17,542 bases of DNA from M55B174 sp964618065. GTDB taxonomy: Bacteria > Patescibacteriota > Minisyncoccia > CAIUEV01 > JAHKAQ01. Under the pieces are notes generated by a model that searched no databases, was not told the origin of the DNA, and worked only from the letters and a program-made list of their open reading frames with translations. Of the stretch, positions 7,297 to 13,208 are shown one piece after another. The position numbers were made by a program, and so were the translations under genes. The stretch covers positions 1 to 17,542 of the forward strand of contig CAZTZK010000037.1 of the NCBI GenBank assembly GCA_964618065.1, in the 5' to 3' direction. Each line of letters starts with the position of its first letter. Position 1 is the stretch's first letter.

Positions 7297-7939
7297 AGTT
7301 TTTTTTATTTTTTTCTTTCCATTGTTTAATTTTCTGGTGATTTCCAGAAAGAAGAACCGAGGGAACTTTCCATTTATTAAATTCTTCCGGCTTAGTATAT
7401 TGGGGATATTCAATAATTTCTTCTGCATTAAAAGATTCTTCAGCCAATGATTCCTCGTTGCCTAAAATCCCAGGTATAAGTCTTGTTACAGCATCTATGA
7501 TTACTGCCGCTCCTAGCTCGCCTCCAGTTAGGATATATTTTCCAATGGATATTTCCTCATCGCAAAGATAATCAGCTACTCTTTGGTCAACGCCCTCATA
7601 TCTGCCACAGATTAAAATTATTCTATCATAATCTAAATAGCTTTTAGCCTTTTTTTGATTAAAAATTTCTCCACCGGCTGATAAAAGAAGTACCAAGCTT
7701 TTTTCTTTTTTATTTCTAAGATCTTTTACCGCTTTAAATAAAGGTTCTATTTTCATTATCATCCCTGCTCCGCCACCATAAGGAGTATCATCTACCGTCC
7801 GATGTTTGTCTCTTGTCCATTTTCTTAAATCGTGGAAATTAATTTTTATTTTTCCACTTTTAACGGCTCGATTCATTATACTTTCCTGGAAATAAGAATC
7901 TAAAATATCAGGGAAAATGGTAATAACATCAAACTCCAT
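7277..7939 (-). CDS. trmD: tRNA (guanine-37-N1)-methyltransferase TrmD
   Basis: SPOUT-class methyltransferase that makes m1G37 next to the anticodon of tRNAs reading CNN codons, using SAM; it works as a dimer. 220 residues, shorter at the C-terminus than the E. coli enzyme (about 255). Motifs: DDTPYGGGAGM (50-60), ICGRYEGVDQR (110-120) and SIGKYILTGGEL (131-142) of the SAM-binding trefoil knot, then TRLIPGILGNEES (152-164) with Arg153, YPQYTKPEEF (178-187) and PSVLLSGNH (193-201). The general base that is Asp169 in E. coli is Glu168 here. It is the first gene of the leftward train and is divergent from khpA. No convincing promoter or ribosome binding site was found for it. Confidence 0.95.
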   Translation of the reverse strand: MEFDVITIFPDILDSYFQESIMNRAVKSGKIKINFHDLRKWTRDKHRTVDDTPYGGGAGMIMKIEPLFKAVKDLRNKKEKSLVLLLSAGGEIFNQKKAKSYLDYDRIILICGRYEGVDQRVADYLCDEEISIGKYILTGGELGAAVIIDAVTRLIPGILGNEESLAEESFNAEEIIEYPQYTKPEEFNKWKVPSVLLSGNHQKIKQWKEKNKKNYERPSG

Positions 7940-8000
7940 TAGGGTAAAAATAAAAAAAGAATAAAAAAATTAATTAGCGGAAACCAACCACTTTTCATAA

Positions 8001-8029
8001 TTGACTATAGACATTATTTTTGCTACAAT
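8001..8029 (+). promoter_or_regulatory. Sigma-70-type promoter with extended -10 for khpA
   Basis: TTGACT (8001-8006), a 17-base spacer and TACAAT (8024-8029), with TGC directly before the -10 giving an extended -10. Five of six bases match in each box. Transcription should start near 8036, giving an 87-base 5' leader for the KH-domain gene at 8123. Confidence 0.75.
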
Positions 8030-8051
8030 CAAGTTAAGTTAGAAAGTGATT

Positions 8052-8069
8052 AGTTGTAGTCGAACAACT
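8052..8069 (+). promoter_or_regulatory. Hairpin in the khpA 5' leader
   Basis: AGTTGT (8052-8057) and ACAACT (8064-8069) form a perfect 6-bp stem with the loop AGTCGA, about 15 bases into the predicted transcript. It matches no riboswitch I know and has no U-tract. It may protect the RNA 5' end or be a binding site for an RNA-binding protein, possibly KhpA itself; that is conjecture. Confidence 0.35.
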
Positions 8070-8122
8070 TCAACACCTTCTATTCAATACTTGCTGAATT
8101 AAGAAAAGCAAGATAATCAGTA

Positions 8123-8482
8123 ATGAAAAATAAAATGGCCACAGAAAGAGAACAAGACCAAGAATTTGTGGAATACATCGTCAAGGCATTAGTCGATCAT
8201 CCTGACGACGTAAAAACTTCTAGAACAGTTGACGAAATGGGAGTACTTATTGCTCTCGACGTTAACCAAGAAGATATGGGTATGGTCATCGGCAGAGAAG
8301 GTGCAACTGCAAAATCTCTCCGAACCCTATTAAGAGTTGTAGGAGCCAGAAACAATGCTAGGGTCAATCTTAAAATCAACGAACCGGAAGGTTCCCGAAG
8401 AGGAGGATCTTATTCTCCTAGAAATGACAGGAAACCGGAAAAAAAGGACATTGAAGAAGTAGTTGAAGATCTTAAAATATAA
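8123..8482 (+). CDS. khpA: KH-domain RNA-binding protein KhpA (YlqC family)
   Basis: Small RNA-binding protein of the KhpA/YlqC family, which in Firmicutes partners with KhpB and affects mRNA stability, cell division and envelope synthesis. 119 residues versus about 75-80 for the usual form. The KH core runs from about 13 to 87, with the RNA-contacting GxxG loop GREG at 57-60 in MGMVIGREGATAKSLRTLLR. The extra 30 residues at the end are charged and probably disordered, with an RRGG patch and an acidic C-terminus. Met5 (8135) is an alternative start; the first four residues are outside the conserved part. The gene is monocistronic, with a strong promoter upstream and an intrinsic terminator downstream. 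It is divergent from trmD, the two families also being neighbours in the Firmicutes rpsP-khpA-rimM-trmD cluster. Confidence 0.9.
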   Translation: MKNKMATEREQDQEFVEYIVKALVDHPDDVKTSRTVDEMGVLIALDVNQEDMGMVIGREGATAKSLRTLLRVVGARNNARVNLKINEPEGSRRGGSYSPRNDRKPEKKDIEEVVEDLKI

Positions 8483-8512
8483 TAGTTTCCTCCAAAACCA
8501 AAAAGTAAATTA

Positions 8513-8542
8513 ATAAAAAGCCGCTTTTAAGCGGCTTTTTAT
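8513..8542. terminator. Bidirectional intrinsic terminator between khpA and the histidine kinase gene
   Basis: A near-perfect palindrome with core GCCGC (8520-8524)/GCGGC (8531-8535), flanked by A5 (8515-8519) on the left and T5 (8536-8540) on the right. Read either way it gives a G+C-rich stem followed by a U-tract. It lies between the converging ends of khpA (8482) and the kinase (8564), so it can end both transcripts. Confidence 0.9.
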
Positions 8543-8553
8543 TTCTAATCTTG

Positions 8554-8580
8554 AAATTTAATTTTAAAAATTTAATTTTA
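8554..8580. repeat. Tandem 13-bp repeat at the kinase stop codon
   Basis: AAATTTAATTTTA occurs at 8554-8566 and again at 8568-8580, a period of 14. The unit covers the last codons and stop of the histidine kinase gene, and the second copy lies just after it. It is probably a slippage duplication in A+T-rich DNA. Confidence 0.6.
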
Positions 8581-9871
8581 CTATTACTGCGGTACCTTTG
8601 TTAGGTTCACTTTCTATTTTTATTTCTCCTCCCTGTTTCAAAATAATCTTACGAGCTATTGATAAACCTAACCCATTCCCACGATACTTACCGGTTTCAC
8701 GAACCCCACCACAATAAAAAAGAGTAAAGGCCTTTTGACAAATTTCTTCGTTCATTCCAATACCAGTATCTAAAATTGCTATTTTTATTCCATTTCTTTT
8801 TTGAGAAGTATAAATTTCTACCATCCCTCCTTTTTTATTATATAAAATAGCATTCAAAATAATTTGAGCTAAAGCTTTCTTCAAATTTAATTGGTCCGCT
8901 GAAAGATAGATTCCTTTTTGACAATAATTTTTGAGAGTTATTCCTCTATCTAGGGCTACCAATTCTAATTCTTGCAAAATATCTTCAATCACTGCAGTTA
9001 AGTTGACATATCCTCTCTCTAATTTTAAACAACCGCTATCTAATCTAGCCAAAAAAACTATATCTTCAAGTAACTGCGATAAAATTTGAACCTGATTAAC
9101 CACAAGTTCGTAATCTAGAGGTTCTCCTTCAGCAGCAGAAAGAAGATAACTTTTTATTATAGCTAGTGGGCTTCTTACTTCATGAGAAATCTTACTCAAA
9201 TATTTTTGTTGCGCTTGGACTTCTTTACTAAATTTTATATTTCTTCTTGCTAGTTCTTTTTTAAATTTAAGACGGATTCTTTTCAACTTATAGTTTAAAT
9301 AAGAGTTTGTTAAACTCTTTGAAAAAATTTTAATAGCATTTTCCAACCAAATTACTTCTTTGGAAGAAAAAACTTTTCCGGAATTTTTGCGAGAAAGTAA
9401 GATAAACCCCTCACTTCCTTTGCCTAATTCTAAAGGGAAAATTAAATTCTTTTTTCTTCTTAATTTTAGAGTCTGCAAAAGAGAAATTGGCAAAATATCA
9501 AAAAAATCAAAGATTTCCTTTTCAGTAAGTAATTTATTACTTTCCCTTAAATATCTAGACGCCTTTTCATTAAAAACAAACTTCTTAATTGAAAATGATG
9601 AATCTTTGTTGGCTATAAAAAATAAATGATTTTTTCTGTCTAAGCTGAAAGCAAAAACTGATTTTTCTAAGTCTAAATGTTCTAAAAAAACATCATTTAA
9701 GAAATTAGCGAACTGTTTTAAACTTAAGCTTTCCCGACTAGCACTCTCTATTTTAGCAAGAGTTTCCTTGCTTTCTTTTCTTTTAAGGATGGAGCAAATA
9801 GGGAGCTGGCGAAAAAAATCTTCAATTTTTAGCATCCCATTTTTAGAAAAAGCAAATTCTTCAGTGTTCAT
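8564..9871 (-). CDS. Soluble sensor histidine kinase with GAF-like input domain
   Basis: Two-component sensor kinase, 435 residues, with no membrane-spanning segment or signal peptide, so it should sense a cytoplasmic cue. Residues about 35-195 have a GAF-like alternation of strands and helices; the ligand is unknown. A coiled coil (195-225) leads into the HisKA dimerisation domain with the H-box KISHEVRSPL (227-236), phospho-acceptor His230. The HATPase domain follows: N-box ALAQIILNAILYN (333-345) with Asn340, G1 box ILDTGIGMN (366-374) and G2 box GNGLGLSIA (398-406). In the N-box the first Asn usually seen (NLLxNA) is Gln, while the magnesium-binding Asn is kept. It starts five bases after the response regulator stop and is surely co-transcribed with it. 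No gene symbol can be assigned. Confidence 0.92.
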   Translation of the reverse strand: MNTEEFAFSKNGMLKIEDFFRQLPICSILKRKESKETLAKIESASRESLSLKQFANFLNDVFLEHLDLEKSVFAFSLDRKNHLFFIANKDSSFSIKKFVFNEKASRYLRESNKLLTEKEIFDFFDILPISLLQTLKLRRKKNLIFPLELGKGSEGFILLSRKNSGKVFSSKEVIWLENAIKIFSKSLTNSYLNYKLKRIRLKFKKELARRNIKFSKEVQAQQKYLSKISHEVRSPLAIIKSYLLSAAEGEPLDYELVVNQVQILSQLLEDIVFLARLDSGCLKLERGYVNLTAVIEDILQELELVALDRGITLKNYCQKGIYLSADQLNLKKALAQIILNAILYNKKGGMVEIYTSQKRNGIKIAILDTGIGMNEEICQKAFTLFYCGGVRETGKYRGNGLGLSIARKIILKQGGEIKIESEPNKGTAVIVKLNF

Positions 9872-9876
9872 TTTTT

Positions 9877-10545
9877 TTAATTATTTTTAAATTCATATCC
9901 TCTTCCATAAATCGTTTGAATAATTTTACCGTTTGAGTCTCCAATTCTCTTTCTTAGACTGCGGATATGGACATCAACCGTATTCGTAAAAGGATCCGCA
10001 TTCATATCCCAAACCTTTTCCAGCAAAAGCATCCTAGGCAAAACTCTACCGGCGTTTCTCATAAGATAGTAGAGTAAATCATATTCTTTCCGTCTTAATT
10101 TTATTTCTTTCTTATTTTTAAAAACTTTAAAATTTAAATTATCAAGAGCAATATCTCCAATAGTAATAACTTCTCCTTCTGCTTTTTCTCCTCTCTTAAG
10201 AACCGCCCTAGCCCTTGCCAAAAGCTCATTTACAGAAAATGGTTTAACAACATAATCATCAGCTCCTAAACGGAAAGCTTCAAGTTTTTCTTGAATATTC
10301 TTTTCTACTGTAACCATAATAAAGGGAACATTTTTTTTAACTTTCCTAATCTCCTTTAAAACTTCAATTCCGTTTTTCCCCGGCAAATTAATATCTGACA
10401 ATAAAATATCATAATCAGTAAAACGAGCCTTCCAAGAACCTTTTTCTCCATCTTTCTCCCAATCTACCGCATATCCTCCGTTGGTTAACCCCTTAACAAG
10501 ATAAGAGGCACATTCTTCTTGATCTTCAATAACTAAAGCTCTCAT
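9877..10545 (-). CDS. OmpR/PhoB-family response regulator
   Basis: Transcription factor paired with the kinase downstream. 222 residues. Receiver domain 1-120: acidic pocket Glu7/Asp8, phospho-acceptor Asp51 in LLSDINLPG, switch Thr79 (FIMVTV), Lys101 in DDYVVKPF. A winged-helix DNA-binding domain occupies about 128-220 (RRKEYDLLYYLMRNAGRV, then VDVHIRSLRKRIG and the wing IYGRGYEF). It should form dimers on phosphorylation and bind direct repeats in DNA. It heads a two-gene operon and is divergent from smc across 192 bases, which hold promoter-like sequences in both directions plus small direct and inverted repeats. Its targets cannot be read from the sequence; itself and smc are plausible. 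Confidence 0.95.
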   Translation of the reverse strand: MRALVIEDQEECASYLVKGLTNGGYAVDWEKDGEKGSWKARFTDYDILLSDINLPGKNGIEVLKEIRKVKKNVPFIMVTVEKNIQEKLEAFRLGADDYVVKPFSVNELLARARAVLKRGEKAEGEVITIGDIALDNLNFKVFKNKKEIKLRRKEYDLLYYLMRNAGRVLPRMLLLEKVWDMNADPFTNTVDVHIRSLRKRIGDSNGKIIQTIYGRGYEFKNN

Positions 10546-10571
10546 AAAAAATAATTAACTTATTAAATTTG

Positions 10572-10589
10572 CACTTTAAACACTTTAAA
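10572..10589. repeat. Direct repeat CACTTTAAA x2 in the regulator/smc intergenic region
   Basis: Two abutting 9-base copies of CACTTTAAA (10572-10580, 10581-10589), reading TTTAAAGTG twice on the minus strand, overlap the candidate -10 of the response regulator operon. OmpR-family proteins bind direct repeats, but usually with a period near 10-11, so operator function is only possible. Confidence 0.4.
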
Positions 10590-10602
10590 TTAAATTAGTC
10601 AA
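10573..10602 (-). promoter_or_regulatory. Candidate promoter of the response regulator-kinase operon
   Basis: On the minus strand TTGACT (10602-10597), an 18-base spacer, then TAAAGT (10578-10573), 4/6 to TATAAT. Start would be near 10567, about 22 bases before the ATG. The -10 is weak and overlaps a 9-base direct repeat, which would suit an activated or autoregulated promoter. Confidence 0.4.
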
Positions 10603-10614
10603 GTTAAATTAACT
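10602..10614. repeat. Inverted repeat AGTTAA-A-TTAACT
   Basis: A perfect 6-bp inverted repeat with one central base, touching the -35 of the regulator operon promoter and about 20 bases upstream of the smc -35. Possible operator, but the sequence is A+T-rich and chance is not excluded. Confidence 0.35.
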
Positions 10615-10632
10615 CTAGCTTCGTACAATGAT

Positions 10633-10661
10633 TTGATAAAGAATGTTTTTCAAGGTATTAT
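10633..10661 (+). promoter_or_regulatory. Sigma-70-type promoter for smc
   Basis: TTGATA (10633-10638), a 17-base spacer and TATTAT (10656-10661), 5/6 in each box. Start expected near 10668, giving a leader of about 70 bases. It points away from the response regulator promoter. Confidence 0.65.
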
Positions 10662-10712
10662 AAAATTTAGAAACAAATGCATCTTAATAAAGAACCTCTT
10701 AAAAAAACCAGA

Positions 10713-10732
10713 AAAAGAAATTAAAAGAAATT
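10713..10732 (+). repeat. Tandem 10-bp repeat just before smc
   Basis: AAAAGAAATT occurs twice in a row, followed by A-rich sequence into the ATG at 10738. It fills the place where a Shine-Dalgarno sequence would be. The A-rich leader may keep the start unstructured. Confidence 0.5.
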
Positions 10733-10737
10733 AAAAA

Positions 10738-12921
10738 ATGCGCTTAAAGAAAATTGAAATTAAAGGCTTCAAGTCTTTCTATAAAAAGACTTCTTTGATT
10801 TTTCCTAAAACTGAAGATAAAAAAAATGGAGTGGTAGCTATTGTGGGCCCTAACGGCTCAGGTAAAAGCAATATTTGTGATGCTTTAAAATGGGGGTTAG
10901 GAGTCCAAAGTAAAAAGGGGTTTCGTAGTAAAAAAAGCAAAGATGTAATTTTTGCAGGGAGTTCTTTAAAAAGATCTCTCTCTTCGGCTTATGTTTCTCT
11001 ATATTTCGATAATCGCAAGAAAAAAATACCATTAGATTACAAAGATGTAATTATAACCAGAAAAATTTATAACAGTGGAGAGAATGAATACTTTATTAAT
11101 AACGGTAAAACAAAATTGAAAGAAGTTCTTCAAATTTTAGGTCAGGCAGGGATAGGGCAACAAAGCTACTCCATAGTTGACCAAGGGATGGCTGATAGAT
11201 TAATTTTGATCAATCCGCTAGAAAGAAAAAAAATTATTGAGGAAGCCGCTAAAGTAAAACATTTTCAGATTAAAAAAGAAGACTCGTTGAGAAGAATGGA
11301 AAATTCCAAGATCAATATGGAAAAAGCCCAAGCTCTGATGAGAGAAATAAATCCACGCCTAAAATATCTTGAAAGCCAGGCTAAAAAGAAAATAAAACAA
11401 GAAAAAATAGAGAAAGAATTTAGAAAAAAAGCAAAACAATATTTTGGTATTTTGTGGAAAAATTTAATTGAGAAGAAAAAGCCTTATTTAAAGAACAAAA
11501 ATATTCTGGAAGAAGAACTAAAATCCATTTTAAAAAAAATAAGTGAGACCAGAAATCTTTTAGAAAAAAATCCTTTAAGGACATCTTTGGAAAATTCCAA
11601 AGGAGATACAAATCAAAAAAGAATAGCTGATTTAAGAGAAGAAGAGAATAATTTTCTCAAGCAAATTTCTATTTTAGAAGGTAAAAGAGAAATTATAAAA
11701 GATAAAATTGATTTTCAAAAATCAATAAGTAGGCAAAAAATTGATCTTCCTTATGTCAAAAGAAAATTAGAAATATTACTGGAAGATCTTGATAAATTAA
11801 AATCCAAGGAAAAATTAGATCTTCGAGATTTAGAAGCAATAAGAAAAATCATTGCAAAATTAAAAAGCGAATTAGTTAAAGGAATAGTAAAAAGGGAAAA
11901 CCTTTCTCTAATTGCAAACCTGGAAAAAGAAATTGAAGAAAACCAACAGCAAAGTTATCGGCTAAAAGAAAAATTAGCCAATCTTGAACAAGAAAAAAAA
12001 CTTCTCAGTTTAAGAATAAAAGAGGAAGAAGAAGAGGAAAATAAAAAAAGATTAGAACAACATAAACTAGAAAGAAATTTTGATGTTGCCCTTCAAAATA
12101 AGGACTCTCTCCAAGAAAAGATCAAGGCCTTAGAGATAGAATTAGCAAAAATAGAAGTAGATGAAAATAATTTAAAGGAAAGAGCCTCTAACACTCTGAA
12201 TATTTCTATTGAAAAAATAAAATACCAAGAATTAAATACCGAAGAAATAAATTACAATAAATTAGAAAAAGAGATTGAAAAACTAAGCCAGCAAATAAAT
12301 ATCTGTGGCTCTATCAGCTGGGAAACAGTTAAGGAATATAAAGAAACATTAGCTCGCTTTAGCTTTTTGGAAAAAGAAACGGCAGATATTCAAAAAACTG
12401 TTCACTCCCTAAAAAAAATAATAAAAAACTTGGAAGAAAAAATAGAGAAAAGATTTTCTGCAGCTTTTGCTAAGATAAACAAAGATTTTAACAACTATTT
12501 CAAAATAATTTTTAAAGGAGGCAACGCTAAACTGATAAAAGTTGAAGGCACTGATCCTGAAAGTAATCAAGAAAAAACTCAAATTGGAATAGATATCAAA
12601 GCTTTCCCTCCAGCAAAAAAAATAAAGAACATTAGCATGCTCTCTGGAGGGGAAAAAGCGCTTACCTCATTAGCTTTTTTGTTCGCTATAATCAGTAACA
12701 GTAATCCTCCTTTTGTAATGCTTGATGAAGTAGACGTTGCCTTAGATGAAACTAATTCCGTACGTTTCTCTAGAATAGTCAAAGAGATAGCTAAAAAAAC
12801 TCAAGTCATAACTATTACTCACAACAGAGAGATTATGAAAGAGGCTCAAATCTTATATGGCGTTACTATGCAAAAAAGTGGGATATCAGAACTCTTAAGT
12901 GTTAATCTCCAAAAAACATAA
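10738..12921 (+). CDS. smc: SMC-family chromosome segregation ATPase, unusually short, no recognisable hinge
   Basis: SMC proteins are ATP-driven DNA loop extruders that organise and separate chromosomes, usually with ScpA/ScpB. This one has 727 residues against about 1150-1200. N-terminal half-ATPase: MRLKKIEIKGFKSF start, Walker A GPNGSGKSN (37-45), DVIFAGS (69-75), Q-loop GQQSYSIVDQG (140-150). C-terminal half: GSISWETVKEYKE (524-536), typical for the segment entering the head, then FKGGNAKL (592-599), signature LSGGEKA (635-641), Walker B FVMLDEVD (659-666) with Glu664, D-loop ALDETN (668-673) and H-switch THN (694-696). Both arms are coiled coil (about 175-330 and 391-570). The centre (331-390) is a short charged helical stretch with no glycine-rich hinge and no CxxC zinc hook. 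The start and both ATPase halves match true SMC better than Rad50/SbcC or RecN. No scp gene is in view. Confidence 0.88.
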   Translation: MRLKKIEIKGFKSFYKKTSLIFPKTEDKKNGVVAIVGPNGSGKSNICDALKWGLGVQSKKGFRSKKSKDVIFAGSSLKRSLSSAYVSLYFDNRKKKIPLDYKDVIITRKIYNSGENEYFINNGKTKLKEVLQILGQAGIGQQSYSIVDQGMADRLILINPLERKKIIEEAAKVKHFQIKKEDSLRRMENSKINMEKAQALMREINPRLKYLESQAKKKIKQEKIEKEFRKKAKQYFGILWKNLIEKKKPYLKNKNILEEELKSILKKISETRNLLEKNPLRTSLENSKGDTNQKRIADLREEENNFLKQISILEGKREIIKDKIDFQKSISRQKIDLPYVKRKLEILLEDLDKLKSKEKLDLRDLEAIRKIIAKLKSELVKGIVKRENLSLIANLEKEIEENQQQSYRLKEKLANLEQEKKLLSLRIKEEEEEENKKRLEQHKLERNFDVALQNKDSLQEKIKALEIELAKIEVDENNLKERASNTLNISIEKIKYQELNTEEINYNKLEKEIEKLSQQINICGSISWETVKEYKETLARFSFLEKETADIQKTVHSLKKIIKNLEEKIEKRFSAAFAKINKDFNNYFKIIFKGGNAKLIKVEGTDPESNQEKTQIGIDIKAFPPAKKIKNISMLSGGEKALTSLAFLFAIISNSNPPFVMLDEVDVALDETNSVRFSRIVKEIAKKTQVITITHNREIMKEAQILYGVTMQKSGISELLSVNLQKT

Positions 12922-12939
12922 TTGCTTAGCCTTGTAGCC

Positions 12940-12966
12940 TTGACCTCCAGCTTCTAATAGGATAAC
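12940..12966 (+). promoter_or_regulatory. Candidate promoter of the initiator tRNA
   Basis: TTGACC (12940-12945), a 15-base spacer and GATAAC (12961-12966), 4/6 to TATAAT. The short spacer and weak -10 make it tentative; start would be near 12973, a few bases before the tRNA. Confidence 0.35.
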
Positions 12967-12978
12967 TTAAGTGAATAA

Positions 12979-13051
12979 AGCGGGGTGGAGCAATTGGTAG
13001 CTCGGGAGGCCCATAACCTCCAGGTTGGCGGTTCAAATCCGCCCCCCGCAA
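12979..13051 (+). tRNA. Initiator tRNA-fMet (CAU) with C33
   Basis: The cloverleaf folds fully. Acceptor 12979-12985 with 13044-13050 pairs except for A1 and A72. D-stem GAGC/GCTC (12988-12991, 13000-13003). Anticodon stem GGAGG/CCTCC (13005-13009, 13017-13021) with loop CCCATAA (13010-13016), anticodon CAT at 13012-13014. T-stem GGCGG/CCGCC (13027-13031, 13039-13043) with loop TTCAAAT. Discriminator A at 13051. The unpaired 1-72 and the A11-U24 pair mark it as initiator, and the 5' end equals E. coli tRNA-fMet from base 2 to 13. Odd points: position 33 is C, not the near-universal U; pair 29-41 is A-U instead of G-C; CCA is not encoded (CAA follows). It precedes nusA, like E. coli metY. Confidence 0.93.
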
Positions 13052-13065
13052 CAAGAAAATTTTTA

Positions 13066-13094
13066 TTGACGGTATTTCCAAATTAGTCTATCTT
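13066..13094 (+). promoter_or_regulatory. Promoter for the nusA leader
   Basis: TTGACG (13066-13071, 5/6), a 17-base spacer and TATCTT (13089-13094, 4/6). Start near 13101. A transcript from here meets the terminator at 13121-13144 after about 45 bases, so nusA expression would depend on readthrough unless another promoter lies after it. Confidence 0.5.
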
Positions 13095-13120
13095 TTAAGA
13101 GGACAGCTCAGAATGTATTA

Positions 13121-13144
13121 AATCCGGTTTCCCCGGATTTTTTT
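13121..13144 (+). terminator. Intrinsic terminator or attenuator in front of nusA
   Basis: AATCCGG (13121-13127) pairs with CCGGATT (13133-13139) around a 5-base loop, and a run of seven T (13138-13144) follows. It can end the tRNA transcript. Because a promoter-like sequence lies between the tRNA and this hairpin, it may also act as an attenuator for nusA. Confidence 0.75.
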
Positions 13145-13208
13145 AAAAAATAAGAAGAAAAGACTTTTCAAAAATTTTCAAAGAAATATTTAAAAATAAG
13201 TTAAAAAA

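Noticed and set aside
7297..7428. N-terminal extension of ftsW inside trmD
   Set aside because: The 44 extra residues are basic, not family-like, and only reflect an open frame within the trmD coding sequence.
226..7939. UGA recoding (genetic code 25) as in Gracilibacteria/SR1
   Set aside because: mreB and trmD end properly at TGA and all genes have family length under the standard bacterial code.
8052..8073. SOS (LexA) box around GAAC...TTC before khpA
   Set aside because: Only a half match to the Gram-positive box, and khpA is not an SOS gene; the hairpin explains the symmetry.
10572..10589. PhoB-type box for the 9-base direct repeat
   Set aside because: The period is 9, not the 11 of Pho boxes, and the sequence differs; kept only as a possible operator.
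12979..13051. Elongator tRNA-Met or tRNA-Ile2 (lysidine) as identity of the CAU tRNA
   Set aside because: The unpaired 1-72, A11-U24 and near-identity of the 5' end to E. coli tRNA-fMet mark an initiator.
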